Of a stretch of DNA of 64,000 nt, positions 35,067 to 44,197 are shown one piece after another. The stretch is from assembly GCA_965212595.1 (NCBI GenBank), contig CBDBVE010000012.1:27535-91534 (forward strand). Reading direction: 5' to 3'. The position numbers and the translations under genes were made by a program. Position 1 is the first letter of the stretch. The number at the start of each line of letters is the position of its first letter. This DNA is from Poritiphilus sp965212595 (GTDB lineage: Bacteria; Bacteroidota; Bacteroidia; Flavobacteriales; Flavobacteriaceae). The notes below the pieces were generated by a model. The model was not told the origin of the DNA. It ran no database searches and worked only from the letters and a program-made list of their open reading frames with translations.

Positions 35067-36185
35067 ATGCGAATTACATTGGCTTTCCTGGCCTTACTTT
35101 TTCTATGTTGTAGCCCTGAAAACAACAGGGAGCTACTAGTTGAAAATTTTGAAGAAATTGAAATTTCTGAAGTTGCTGACCCTGGCAGCCCGTCTTCTGC
35201 ACCAGAGCATAGAACTAAGGAAACTATATTGGCTTATTTAGATCACCTGATAGGCAATGACCAGGTTGTTGCTGGGCAACATTGTGGTGATGGTCCTGAT
35301 CAGATCAATGCATACTATCAGGAATACGTGGGCAGGCTGGCGGGGCAGACCAATAGATATGTTGGTTTGATAGGAGCAGATCTTGGCTACTTTCCCAGCG
35401 TTAAATATCCGGTAAATACCTTAATAGATCACTGGAATGAAGGTGGACTGGTTGCCCTGAGCTGGCATGCAGACAACCCGTTTATTGACGGATACGATAG
35501 TTATTGGAATACCGTAGATGGCAAAGAGAAGATTCAGTTACGTTCCTTACTGAAAAATGCCGATGAAAGTCAGGTGAAATCTAATTATCGCAATGAACTT
35601 GATCGAGTGGCAAAGGCCTTGCAAGAATTAAAAAGTGCGGGCGTTGCCGTTATCTGGAGACCCTTCCATGAGATGAATGGCGATTTCTTTTGGTGGGGAA
35701 TAAATGCCTACAATAATGAGCAAACAAATGTAGGTGATTTTAAAGCGCTCTGGAAAGACCTATATAATACCCTAACTTACGATTACGGCCTTGATAATCT
35801 TATATGGACATACTCAGTGATTCCGTTTCATGGTTGGAATGCTAAAGTGACCGCCTATTATCCAGGCTCTGACTATGTAGATCTTGTTGGTATGGATTAC
35901 TACGGAATTACTCCGGATTTCCCAGGCCATAAAGAGCTAAAATCACTTGGAAAGACAGTGGTAATGAGCGAAGCCGGACCAAAGGATAGTGGCTATGGTC
36001 AATGGGATGAACTGCAGCTAGTAAATGCACTTAAAGGAAAGGCAGCTTATTTTTTACAATGGCATAGCTGGGAGGGTGCAGAGGTAGCCATCAAGGATAA
36101 CAGAAAGGCTAACTACATGATGAACAGTAAAAAAGTGATCACCCGTGACGAACTGCGCCTGGTAGATTTTAGTTTGCATCAGTAG
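35067..36185 (+). CDS. Glycoside hydrolase family 26 lipoprotein (beta-mannanase type)
   Basis: 372 residues with a short lipid-type signal (MRITLAFLALLFLCCS). The GH26 TIM barrel shows the acid/base Glu202 in WRPFHEMNG and the nucleophile Glu302 in VVMSEAG, with SWHADNP and WTYSVIP typical of the clan. Family members cleave beta-1,4-mannan or related glucans. It is an outer-membrane or surface lipoprotein if the signal is right. No other glycan genes surround it. Confidence 0.9.
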   Translation: MRITLAFLALLFLCCSPENNRELLVENFEEIEISEVADPGSPSSAPEHRTKETILAYLDHLIGNDQVVAGQHCGDGPDQINAYYQEYVGRLAGQTNRYVGLIGADLGYFPSVKYPVNTLIDHWNEGGLVALSWHADNPFIDGYDSYWNTVDGKEKIQLRSLLKNADESQVKSNYRNELDRVAKALQELKSAGVAVIWRPFHEMNGDFFWWGINAYNNEQTNVGDFKALWKDLYNTLTYDYGLDNLIWTYSVIPFHGWNAKVTAYYPGSDYVDLVGMDYYGITPDFPGHKELKSLGKTVVMSEAGPKDSGYGQWDELQLVNALKGKAAYFLQWHSWEGAEVAIKDNRKANYMMNSKKVITRDELRLVDFSLHQ

Positions 36186-36215
36186 GCCTTAGATATTTCA
36201 TATATTTATGGAGCT

Positions 36216-37319
36216 ATGCTCCAACCAAAGTACAAGCGACTTCTAAAACAGATTATTCCATTTGCGATTATTTGGGGCACTTTTGCTCTGGTATATTCGC
36301 TGATGGAGGGAGGTATCATGGGAGACCTGAGCATTTATCCATCTACGGGCAATCAGTACGATTTTAAAAGAAACTTAGGCTTCACTACGATCTCCTGTAT
36401 CATTGTGGGTTTGCTACATGGATGGATTGAGGTTACCTGGCTGCGAAAACGGTTCGAAAACAGGGCATTGTGGGTGAAACTCATTCTAAAAACACTGTTC
36501 TATATTACCTTCATCTTTTTATTCCTTGTCACCTTGGCCACCCTAAATAGTATGGTGAATTTTAACGACGGAAACCTTGAAGCTGGGTTAAAAGATACAC
36601 AGCGTTTTCTTAGTGCCTTTGTCTTTTGGAGCATTATGCTTTATATCGCCGTGGTAATTGTATTCACGCTTTTTTTTTCGGAGATAAGCCAGTATTTAGG
36701 AGAAGGCATTTTGTATAACTTTTTCCTGGGAAAGTATCATTCCCCAAAGCAAGAGACTCGTATTTTTATGTTCCTTGACATGAAATCTTCTACTACTATT
36801 GCTGAGAAAATAGGACATGAAAACTATTTTGTTTTGCTTAAGGCCTATTATACAGATATGACTGATGCAATTTTAGAAACCTCAGGGGAGATCTATCAGT
36901 ATGTAGGCGATGAAATCGTGGTATCCTGGCCAGAGAAAGTAGGACTCTACAATAATAATTGTATTCGATGTTTTGAGGAGATTTGGAAAATTTTTGAGCA
37001 AAAAAAACGTGATTATCAAAATACCTTCGGCCTAAGCCCTGGTTTTAAGGCGGGTTTTCATATAGGAGAAGTTACGACAGGCGAAATCGGAATTATCAAA
37101 AAGGACATCATTTACACAGGAGATGTTTTGAACACTACTGCAAGAATACAGTCTGAATGCAATACCTACGGTGTACGTCTGCTTATTTCGCAAACCTTAT
37201 TGACGCAATTAAGACCGGGAGAGCTATGGGTCTCTAAAAAGATAGGGAAGTTATTGCTACGCGGGAAGAAAGAAGAGGTCGTACTACACAGCCTGCACCT
37301 TAAAACGCAAGATTCCTGA
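36216..37319 (+). CDS. Membrane-bound class III adenylate/guanylate cyclase
   Basis: 367 residues. Four membrane helices (about 14-33, 55-75, 88-110 and 133-157) precede a class III cyclase domain (about 180-350). Metal residues Asp188 (FLDMKSST) and Asp232 (YVGDE) and the Asn/Arg pair in TGDVLNTTARIQ are present, so activity is expected. It starts 30 bp after the GH26 stop. It is the second intact cyclase in the window, with a different sensor part from the 19.5-23 kb fusion. Confidence 0.88.
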   Translation: MLQPKYKRLLKQIIPFAIIWGTFALVYSLMEGGIMGDLSIYPSTGNQYDFKRNLGFTTISCIIVGLLHGWIEVTWLRKRFENRALWVKLILKTLFYITFIFLFLVTLATLNSMVNFNDGNLEAGLKDTQRFLSAFVFWSIMLYIAVVIVFTLFFSEISQYLGEGILYNFFLGKYHSPKQETRIFMFLDMKSSTTIAEKIGHENYFVLLKAYYTDMTDAILETSGEIYQYVGDEIVVSWPEKVGLYNNNCIRCFEEIWKIFEQKKRDYQNTFGLSPGFKAGFHIGEVTTGEIGIIKKDIIYTGDVLNTTARIQSECNTYGVRLLISQTLLTQLRPGELWVSKKIGKLLLRGKKEEVVLHSLHLKTQDS

Positions 37320-37332
37320 GAGGTATTATGGC

Positions 37333-38283
37333 TTAGTCCAACGCTGTCCAGACTTTTTCAATGAGTTTTTTTGTCGCCAAAATTCCGTCGTGTTCGCTGA
37401 GCTTTTCACCTTCGTATTCAATACCGATATAGCCATCGAAACCAGACGTTTTAACCATCTTTAAAAGTCGCTTATAATCTAAAAGGCTTTCGTTTCCGTT
37501 TGGGTCAAAATCATATGATTTGGCGCTTACCCCTTTAGCAAACGGAAGAAATTCTGATACCCCGGTATAGTGGTCATATACCTCGCTACAAGCATTACCC
37601 TTCGTACTTCCCCATTCCGCACTGAGGCACCAGTTGCCAAAGTCTGGCAGGGTACCTAAATAAGGGTTGTCTACTTCTTTAATGACCCCCACAATAAATT
37701 TACCATCTGAGGTATGTAGGCCATGGTTCTCAATAAGGATGTTTATGCCCAATTTGGCTCCATACGAAGATAGCTGTCCCAAACCGTCCACTAATGCAGT
37801 TCGCAATTCGTCGTGGCTACCTTTACCAAAAGCATTTATCCTGATAGAGTGACATCCCAGGATTTTAGCGGCGTGAATCCATTTATAATGATTCTCTACA
37901 GCCTTTTTACGCTCCGCAGCTTCAGAATCTCCAAGATCGCCTTCTCCGTCTACCATTATCAATAGGCTCTGCACTCCCATATCCTCAGCCCTGCCTTTCA
38001 TTTGACCCCAGAATTTTTGGTTTTTGCTGTTTGAAACGTAAAATTGATTTACATATTCAACCGCGCCTATATCGTAGGTTTTCTTGGCTATAGCCGCAAA
38101 CTCCTCAGCTTTGATTTCTCCCTTTTTAAGAGCCCGATGCAACGACCATTGCGCCAGGGAGATTTTGGGTTGACTCATGGTGTCGGATTTTAAACCGTTT
38201 AGGGCATAAGTAGAGAAGGAGGGAAGGCACAATGTGGCCATTCCCATTGATGTATTCTTGATAAAATTTCTTCTTGTAGTCAT
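37333..38283 (-). CDS. Exported sugar phosphate isomerase/epimerase-like TIM-barrel protein
   Basis: 316 residues from ATG 38283; the frame is open a few codons further but would overlap the preceding gene. The N-terminus MTTRRNFIKNTSMGMATLCLPSF is a twin-arginine signal. The AP endonuclease 2-like barrel shows ILIENHG, LGTLPDFGNWC and GYIGIEYEGE, where metal-binding Glu, Asp and Glu residues are expected. Exact substrate unknown. The start follows the stop of the 130-residue membrane protein by a base, so the two are coupled. Confidence 0.87.
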   Translation of the reverse strand: MTTRRNFIKNTSMGMATLCLPSFSTYALNGLKSDTMSQPKISLAQWSLHRALKKGEIKAEEFAAIAKKTYDIGAVEYVNQFYVSNSKNQKFWGQMKGRAEDMGVQSLLIMVDGEGDLGDSEAAERKKAVENHYKWIHAAKILGCHSIRINAFGKGSHDELRTALVDGLGQLSSYGAKLGINILIENHGLHTSDGKFIVGVIKEVDNPYLGTLPDFGNWCLSAEWGSTKGNACSEVYDHYTGVSEFLPFAKGVSAKSYDFDPNGNESLLDYKRLLKMVKTSGFDGYIGIEYEGEKLSEHDGILATKKLIEKVWTALD

Positions 38284-38284
38284 T

Positions 38285-38677
38285 TCAATAGGTTCTTTCT
38301 GATACACTTTGATCCCGGCTTTTGCCTAAAATTTCCACAATCCAATAAATCAGCTGTCCAATACCGCTAACAAAAACGAATAGTAAAACCCACACCACCA
38401 GAAGGTTGTTATCCTTGAGATTGGGATTTTGAACGGCATGAACGATGTAGAAAATTAAACTTCCCAATGAAAGAAGCACGGCAAAAATGACCATGATCAT
38501 GAACATTCCTACATTCCCCAGAATAAAAGAAGGAGAAACATCGCCACCGGAGGCCTCAATTTCAGGCATATGGGTAACCAGACGGAACACAAAAAACAAA
38601 TAGCCGATAAGCGCCACAAAAATTACGATCAGGGGTGCGAGGGCAAAAAAACCTTGCCAGAATCTACTGTGTAACAT
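38285..38677 (-). CDS. Three-helix membrane protein, unknown
   Basis: 130 residues with membrane helices at about 12-34, 52-82 and 92-116. The last helix region NNLLVVWVLLFVFVSGIGQLIYWIV, split by a glycine, recalls the PLDc_N-type membrane module, but the match is weak. It lies between the S9 peptidase and the TIM-barrel protein on the same strand, 35 bp after the peptidase start region. Function unknown. Confidence 0.7.
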   Translation of the reverse strand: MLHSRFWQGFFALAPLIVIFVALIGYLFFVFRLVTHMPEIEASGGDVSPSFILGNVGMFMIMVIFAVLLSLGSLIFYIVHAVQNPNLKDNNLLVVWVLLFVFVSGIGQLIYWIVEILGKSRDQSVSERTY

Positions 38678-38712
38678 GATATCTTTGCTTTTTCTTAAAG
38701 ATAGCGAATATT

Positions 38713-40749
38713 TTACTCTGTAGGTTTGTTTCTGTATTTTTCAAACCAGGCCAATACGCTAGCCACTTTAGCTACCAGATTGCTGGGCTTATTGGCAATT
38801 CCATGAGAAGCACCGGGAATACGTACCATTGCCGTCTCTACCTTTTCAAGTTTAAGCGCAGCATAAAACTGCTCTGATTCCGCTATTGGTGTTCTATAGT
38901 CTTCCTCACCCGTCAGCAGCATCGTTGGTGTTTTAATGTTGCCTACATAGGAGATAGGAGATCGTTTGAGGTAATTGCTGGGATCTTCCCAGGGCTTATT
39001 CGGGAACCAATACTTATGAAAAAAGCTGGGCCCATCGGCATACAATACAAAACTATACCAGTTAATTACCGGCTTGGCAACGACGGCGGCTTTAAAGCGG
39101 TTGGTTTTGCCAACAATCCAGGCAGTTAGTACCCCGCCACCACTACCACCAGTGACGAAAAGCCCCTTTTCATCAATAAACCCCTTGGCCATTGCAGCGT
39201 CTACTCCAGACATCAGATCTTCATAATCGTGATTGGGATAGTCATGATGGATTAAATTCCCAAATTCTTCCCCATAACTTGTACTGCCTCTTGGGTTCGT
39301 GTACAATACCACATAACCTGCCGCTGCATATAGCTGTACTTCGGCGGAGAACACATCGCCGTAACTGGCAAATGGTCCGCCATGGATTTCCAGTATCAAG
39401 GGATATTTTTTTGAGGGGTCAAAATTTGGAGGTTTCACCAACCAACCCTGTATCTCCCTTTGGTCAAAAGATGATTTCCAGGTCATTTCCTCTACTTTGC
39501 CCAAACTTCTAAATGAGAAAAGATCATCATTTAAACGAGTAAGCCTTTTGACGTTCCCAGATTTGCTCGAGGCCAGGTCAGCCGGATGCTCTGTACCGCC
39601 AAGGGTATATGCCAGGCTTCCATTTTCGGAAACGGAATAGGCTGCAGCATTATAAGGTCTTCCTAACGAAAGGCCTCCCAGGTTCTCGGCCAGGGTACTT
39701 ATTTTTCCATTTGTAGTAACATAACCTATTTTGCTGTCTCCATGGTCATCATATAGAAAGTATAAACCCTTCCCGTCACCTGCCCAGTTTAGGTCGGTGA
39801 TGTCCCGGTCAAAATCTTCAGCAATCGGACTTTGATTGCTACCGTCTGCATTCATGAGATAGAGCTTTGTAAGTTGATAGCCTTGATACCTGTCGTCAAA
39901 ACCCGTATATGCGATCTGTCTACCATCCGGTGATAATACTGGACCAAAATCGGGGCCTTTTCTACTGGTTAGTGGCGTAATAAGCCCAGAACCCACCTCT
40001 ATTTTATAGACCTCACTATTTCGAGGTTCAAATTCATGGTCTTCATTTAAATTGGCCGCGAAAAGCAGGCTCTTGTTGTCTCTGTTCCAGCAAGGAGAAC
40101 CGTGATCGTGTTCCGAAAAAGTAAGTTGTCTGGGACTTCCTCCATCAGTTGAAAGTATAAAAAGTTGATCGTTACCGTTCTTAAGATATCCCTGGCCGTC
40201 TCCCCGGTATTGCATTTTATCAATGTACATCGGAGGTTTGTTCCATTTAGCACCTTCTGGTTTGGCCGGCAGTTTTATAATAGACTTCGCCTCTTTAGGG
40301 ACAAACATGCTAAAAGCAAGATGTTTATTGTCATGAGACCAGCTTACCTGGCCCATGCTTTGCGGGGTATTTAGAAGTGCTACACTTTCTCGGGTGTCCA
40401 TCCACATCATAAACAACTTCAACTTCCCGTCTTGCTTGTTCGATTTAAAAACAATCTTGCTGCCATCGTGAGACCATCTGGGGGCAAAATCGTTCTGATT
40501 ACCGCTGGTCAATGGTCTGTTTTGAGATCCGTCAAAATTTACGATCCAGAGATTCGAAAGGTTTTTATCGGTCATAACATCCTTAAAATTCCGTACGTAA
40601 ATGATCTTTTTTCCATTTGGGGAAATCTGTGGATCTGAGACATACTCGAGATTAAAAATATCTAAAAGCTCCAGAGAAGTCTTTTGAGATTGGAGGGTGT
40701 TACCAAGCAGTAAGACGGCACCTAAGAGCGCCCATTTCAATGTTTTCAT
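38713..40749 (-). CDS. S9-family peptidase (acylaminoacyl/prolyl oligopeptidase type)
   Basis: 678 residues with a signal peptide (WALLGAVLLLGNTLQSQ). An N-terminal TolB/WD40-like propeller (about 30-400, repeated SPDGRQIAY-type blades) gates a C-terminal alpha/beta hydrolase. The catalytic triad is Ser536 (GGSGGG), Asp617 (GEEDYRTP) and His649 (GASHGI). The LEIHGGPFASYGD oxyanion region is normal. It should degrade short peptides in the periplasm. Confidence 0.92.
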   Translation of the reverse strand: MKTLKWALLGAVLLLGNTLQSQKTSLELLDIFNLEYVSDPQISPNGKKIIYVRNFKDVMTDKNLSNLWIVNFDGSQNRPLTSGNQNDFAPRWSHDGSKIVFKSNKQDGKLKLFMMWMDTRESVALLNTPQSMGQVSWSHDNKHLAFSMFVPKEAKSIIKLPAKPEGAKWNKPPMYIDKMQYRGDGQGYLKNGNDQLFILSTDGGSPRQLTFSEHDHGSPCWNRDNKSLLFAANLNEDHEFEPRNSEVYKIEVGSGLITPLTSRKGPDFGPVLSPDGRQIAYTGFDDRYQGYQLTKLYLMNADGSNQSPIAEDFDRDITDLNWAGDGKGLYFLYDDHGDSKIGYVTTNGKISTLAENLGGLSLGRPYNAAAYSVSENGSLAYTLGGTEHPADLASSKSGNVKRLTRLNDDLFSFRSLGKVEEMTWKSSFDQREIQGWLVKPPNFDPSKKYPLILEIHGGPFASYGDVFSAEVQLYAAAGYVVLYTNPRGSTSYGEEFGNLIHHDYPNHDYEDLMSGVDAAMAKGFIDEKGLFVTGGSGGGVLTAWIVGKTNRFKAAVVAKPVINWYSFVLYADGPSFFHKYWFPNKPWEDPSNYLKRSPISYVGNIKTPTMLLTGEEDYRTPIAESEQFYAALKLEKVETAMVRIPGASHGIANKPSNLVAKVASVLAWFEKYRNKPTE

Positions 40750-40803
40750 ATGAGTGATTTTAGTCGGATCTTAAAGATATGAAATTCGTAGGACGATGTA
40801 GAT

Positions 40804-40832
40804 AAAAAGCAAGACCTGGAAAATCCCAGGTC
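40804..40832 (-). terminator. Terminator of the secreted-protein cluster
   Basis: GACCTGG (40813-40819) pairs with CCAGGTC (40826-40832). Read on the minus strand the stem is followed by TTGC and five T (40804-40808). It ends the operon of five genes at 40883-44011. Confidence 0.75.
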
Positions 40833-40882
40833 CTGCAATAGTTGGTTAGTTTAGGGTATTGCTTAAGTATGTGCGGCTTCTA

Positions 40883-41317
40883 CTACTCCAGGCGGCCAAT
40901 ACTATTGCTACTAGAAACTATATAAGATTGGTATTCCTGTTGAATTTCAGTGGCTTTTTCTGCACTGCCGGCTATTTCGTTCAAAGCCATCCGCCATTTG
41001 ATATTATCCGGACTTATTTCCCAATTCATACTTTCTATACCATCTTTCATATGCCAAACCGTCATAAGATCATATGGACCAGAATTTAGTGCCAGTACCA
41101 TTACCGGTGTTGGTGTTCCTGCTTTCACGGAAGCTGGCTTGAAATAGTCTCTAATGATGGCTCTGGCTTTGTCGAATTTTCCAGGCTGATAATCTACATG
41201 AACAATATTATACCATTGTGGATCATCGAATTTTTTTGCTTCCATTTCCTGGGCATATAACCCTTTAATTGAGAATAAAACACACAGGATTAAGCATAGA
41301 GATTTAATTGTTTTCAT
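40883..41317 (-). CDS. Secreted dimeric alpha/beta-barrel-like protein
   Basis: 144 residues with a signal peptide (SLCLILCVLFSIKGLYAQ). The mature part, WYNIVHVDYQPGKFDKARAIIRDYFKPASVKAG followed by VLALNSGPYDLMTVWHM, has the strand-helix pattern of NIPSNAP or stress-responsive A/B-barrel proteins. It is the last of five tightly spaced genes for exported proteins. Function unknown. Confidence 0.7.
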   Translation of the reverse strand: MKTIKSLCLILCVLFSIKGLYAQEMEAKKFDDPQWYNIVHVDYQPGKFDKARAIIRDYFKPASVKAGTPTPVMVLALNSGPYDLMTVWHMKDGIESMNWEISPDNIKWRMALNEIAGSAEKATEIQQEYQSYIVSSSNSIGRLE

Positions 41318-41336
41318 ATTTTATGATTTAGTTTTT

Positions 41337-42104
41337 TTAGTTTCCAGAAGCTGCTGGAACTACACCTGTGGTTCCGCTAAGGTCTTTTCTATAGACCCAG
41401 AGCTCGGTGGTCTGGCCATCAGTAGTTGCTTCTACATCGGCCAAAAAGGTTTTAAAACTTCCTTCTCCGTGTACTTCTTCAAAATACTGTGGAAATTTGT
41501 CTTCTTTTCCCATCCAGCTAAAAGAACCGAAGAAATCTACCCAGGCAAAATCCAAACCATTGGCATTGGCCATTTCATTGGTGTAGGCCCCGTACATCTG
41601 TTCAGGCATTTTTTCTTTGTATACCTGAGCTACTTTTTTAACCACATTGTTAATGAAATCCATGTTCTTCATATGCTTGATGTCTACGATAAACACGCTA
41701 AGCTTATCTAGGGTGAATTCTTTTGAAAAGTTAGACATATCGGTATGAAACCTCCAGTAGTTCACATCAACTTCTCCACTAAGATGTGGTGCTACGTTTG
41801 CATCCCAATCTGCATCGTGCCCGTCTTCTGTTGTGGGTCTTCCGTCTAAGGCGCTCCAGGGTAAGGGCCCCATATTCCAGATATACTTACCTGTATTTTC
41901 GCCATTTCCTATAGAAAACACATTAGATTGGTAGGTGCCTGGTGCATGATACTTTTTATTATGTGCCGCTACTGCGGTTTCAAAGGCTTTTGTTTGCCCC
42001 GGAAGTACCGTAAGCATTACGTTTTGAACCACCAGTGGTTCCTGGTATTCCTGAGAGACCATAAGTGCTGGGATCAGGAACAGTAAATAGAGTATTTTTT
42101 TCAT
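41337..42104 (-). CDS. Secreted protein, two alpha/beta-barrel-like repeats
   Basis: 255 residues with a signal peptide (ILYLLFLIPALMVSQ). Residues about 25-50 (VVQNVMLTVLPGQTKAFETAV) and about 130-170 (LSVFIVDIKHMKNMDFINNVVKKVAQVYKEKM) look like two copies of a strand followed by an amphipathic helix, as in a fused dimeric alpha/beta barrel. It resembles its neighbours at 40883 and 42666 in layout. No named family is recognised and no catalytic motif is visible. Confidence 0.65.
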   Translation of the reverse strand: MKKILYLLFLIPALMVSQEYQEPLVVQNVMLTVLPGQTKAFETAVAAHNKKYHAPGTYQSNVFSIGNGENTGKYIWNMGPLPWSALDGRPTTEDGHDADWDANVAPHLSGEVDVNYWRFHTDMSNFSKEFTLDKLSVFIVDIKHMKNMDFINNVVKKVAQVYKEKMPEQMYGAYTNEMANANGLDFAWVDFFGSFSWMGKEDKFPQYFEEVHGEGSFKTFLADVEATTDGQTTELWVYRKDLSGTTGVVPAASGN

Positions 42105-42137
42105 TTTTTAATAAATTTTGGTTGTTAATTATTGTGG

Positions 42138-42653
42138 TTATTCCTCTTCAGCTTCTTCCTCGGCCATTTTCGCCGCTTCTATTTCCTGCATGGCAGCAGC
42201 GTATTCCGCGAGGTTGTAATAAGCATGTTCTTCAACGATTTTACCTCCATCGAATTGGAAGGTTACATGCACCGGGATTACCAGTTTCTTGCTATTGGCA
42301 GCAAGAGTTCCCTCCCAGGTGGCCCAGAAATTAACCCATTTTTCATTTTTGTCATCAACGACCATTTCATGGAACATATCTTTGTCTACAAACCCATAAC
42401 TCGATGCGGCAGCCAGTAAGCCTGCAAGCCCCTCCTGAGTTTCAGCTACCGTTGCAGCCTTCAATGAATTGTGATAGATTTTCGCGGTATCTGCATAGCG
42501 GTCTGCCCAGGCATCCCATTCTCCTGCGTTGTAATCTTTAATATGAGCTTTGATCGCATCAATTTCGGGCGAAGTGCTGGAATAGCGTGCCGGGCCCTGC
42601 TGGCATCCAACGAATACAAGCGTAATAAGACCTACAATTATTAGTTTTTTCAT
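42138..42653 (-). CDS. NTF2/SnoaL-like lipoprotein
   Basis: 171 residues with a lipoprotein signal (IVGLITLVFVGC). The NTF2-like pattern is visible: AHIKDYNAGEWDAWADRYADTAKIYHNSLKA, then WVNFWATWEGTLAANSKKLVIPVHVTFQFDGGKIVEEHAYYNLAEYAAAM. The tail is acidic (AKMAEEEAEEE). It is in the middle of the five-gene cluster, 12 bp after its upstream neighbour. Function unknown. Confidence 0.75.
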   Translation of the reverse strand: MKKLIIVGLITLVFVGCQQGPARYSSTSPEIDAIKAHIKDYNAGEWDAWADRYADTAKIYHNSLKAATVAETQEGLAGLLAAASSYGFVDKDMFHEMVVDDKNEKWVNFWATWEGTLAANSKKLVIPVHVTFQFDGGKIVEEHAYYNLAEYAAAMQEIEAAKMAEEEAEEE

Positions 42654-42665
42654 GATTAAAAAGTA

Positions 42666-43436
42666 TTAGTTAGTGCTAGGTGAATAAGCCATATCTGGTC
42701 GCATCCTACCTATGAATTCTTCGTATTTAAGTAAACTGCTAAAGAGGTCGCCCATCATCTTATTGCCGTCTTCTCCGAGCAGAGCATCATTGGCCGTAGC
42801 TTTTTGAGCATAATCTACTTCGTCCTTAGCGGCAACGGCAACCATATAAAATTCGCCACGGGTTCCAAAGCCGCTTTTGTAAACTCTGTAATGCACTGAA
42901 GAGCCTTTTTCTTCGAACATTTTTTTGATTCCCATCATTTTTTCCTTGATCATTGCTCTGTTGCCAGGTTCAATGTGCAGGTAGTGAAACTTTCGATAAT
43001 CCTGACCTTCCGGCGTCTGTGTAATGCCTCCGGGCATATAAGAAAGCTCTGTGTCTAGGTGGATTACATAGTTTTGCTCAATCGTATAGCACTTATCCAT
43101 CCTGTTAAAGAGTGCACTCATGGCATCAGCACCCATTTTTTCCGCTAAGGTTTTGAATACAGGTTTGTCTATATCGGCCATAGAATTTATGGGACTGACC
43201 CATAGATAGCGAGAATCAGCTGTAGCGGTAACAATAGTGTTGACCTCGGGAACATTGTGCTTTTTCATATTGTCTACAAGTTCTTTGCATACCGCTTCAT
43301 ATTCGGCGATCATAGATGGTTTTACCACATCTTCGTGTACCCAAAATGCCTGGGTGGTGCTTTCTTGAGACATGGAAAGGTTAGGCAAGAGCAAAAGTGC
43401 GCATGCCAGTAATAGGGCTTTTCTAAGTGTTCTCAT
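42666..43436 (-). CDS. Secreted alpha/beta-barrel-like protein
   Basis: 256 residues with a signal peptide (LLLACALLLLPNLSMSQ). Two repeated parts start FWVHEDVVKPSMIAEYEAVCKELVDNM and FHYLHIEPGNRAMIKEKMMGIKKMFEEKG, again a strand, PxxxxxF/Y-type turn and long helix as in dimeric alpha/beta barrels. It is likely a distant paralogue of the 41337 and 40883 proteins. Function unknown. Confidence 0.65.
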   Translation of the reverse strand: MRTLRKALLLACALLLLPNLSMSQESTTQAFWVHEDVVKPSMIAEYEAVCKELVDNMKKHNVPEVNTIVTATADSRYLWVSPINSMADIDKPVFKTLAEKMGADAMSALFNRMDKCYTIEQNYVIHLDTELSYMPGGITQTPEGQDYRKFHYLHIEPGNRAMIKEKMMGIKKMFEEKGSSVHYRVYKSGFGTRGEFYMVAVAAKDEVDYAQKATANDALLGEDGNKMMGDLFSSLLKYEEFIGRMRPDMAYSPSTN

Positions 43437-43480
43437 ACTGATTTAATTATTGGTTAATATGCTTATTTAGTAATTACTTT

Positions 43481-44011
43481 CTATTCAAGATTGGGTGGGT
43501 TTAGTGTATATCCTAATTGCTGCAACAGATCCAGTTCATTGTATACGGCATTTTCACGCACTAACTTGCCTAGTTTGTCAAAATAAAAATGAGACAAACC
43601 GCTGACTTTTATTTTTTTTCCTGTAGCTGCTACTTCACCAAAAACACCGGTATTGGTACCGGTTGCCGTCCAGTGTACGAAGACCTTATTTTCTTGTATA
43701 TCCAATTGGTTTAATTGAACGTGTAGGTCTGGAAAGGCGTCCAGGAAAACGTTCATATGAGCTTGCATTTCGTTTTGTGTATCAACCACCTTAATACCAT
43801 TGAGATGTTTGGTAAAGTTCTCTGTTGAAATAGCAATGAGCTGGGTAATGTCCTTGTTGTTCCAGCAAGAATCTATTAGAGTATGAATGTTTTTTTCAAT
43901 AACATTTTCATGAGAATGCGTTTGAGCAAGTGCCACCTGCTTTTGCGGTTGCCTATTGCAGCTATAGCTAAGAAAAAGAAGTAAAAAGATTAAAAGCGCT
44001 AGTGTTTTCAT
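43481..44011 (-). CDS. SnoaL-like (ester-cyclase fold) lipoprotein
   Basis: 176 residues with a lipoprotein signal (LLIFLLLFLSYSC). The SnoaL polyketide-cyclase-like pattern is good: MNVFLDAFPDLHVQLNQLDIQENKVFVHWTATGTNTGVFGEVAATGKKIKVSGLSHFYFDKLGKLVRENAVYNELDLLQQLGY. It is the first gene of the five-gene secreted cluster and is divergent from a histidine kinase gene 186 bp away. Catalysis is not demonstrated for most exported members. Confidence 0.8.
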   Translation of the reverse strand: MKTLALLIFLLLFLSYSCNRQPQKQVALAQTHSHENVIEKNIHTLIDSCWNNKDITQLIAISTENFTKHLNGIKVVDTQNEMQAHMNVFLDAFPDLHVQLNQLDIQENKVFVHWTATGTNTGVFGEVAATGKKIKVSGLSHFYFDKLGKLVRENAVYNELDLLQQLGYTLNPPNLE

Positions 44012-44197
44012 GCTGAATAATGGACTCGAGAACCCTTTCTACATACAAGTAATTGTTTTTCAGCAAGATGGGAAAGACAGTTGGGACTAAAGGTCAAGGT
44101 TTCTGTCCGAATGGCCAGGATTACTTATCAAAGGCTGGCTCAGGATAAAATTTGTATATTTAATACCCTCATTTCCCCCGGTGAGAAACAACCTGAA

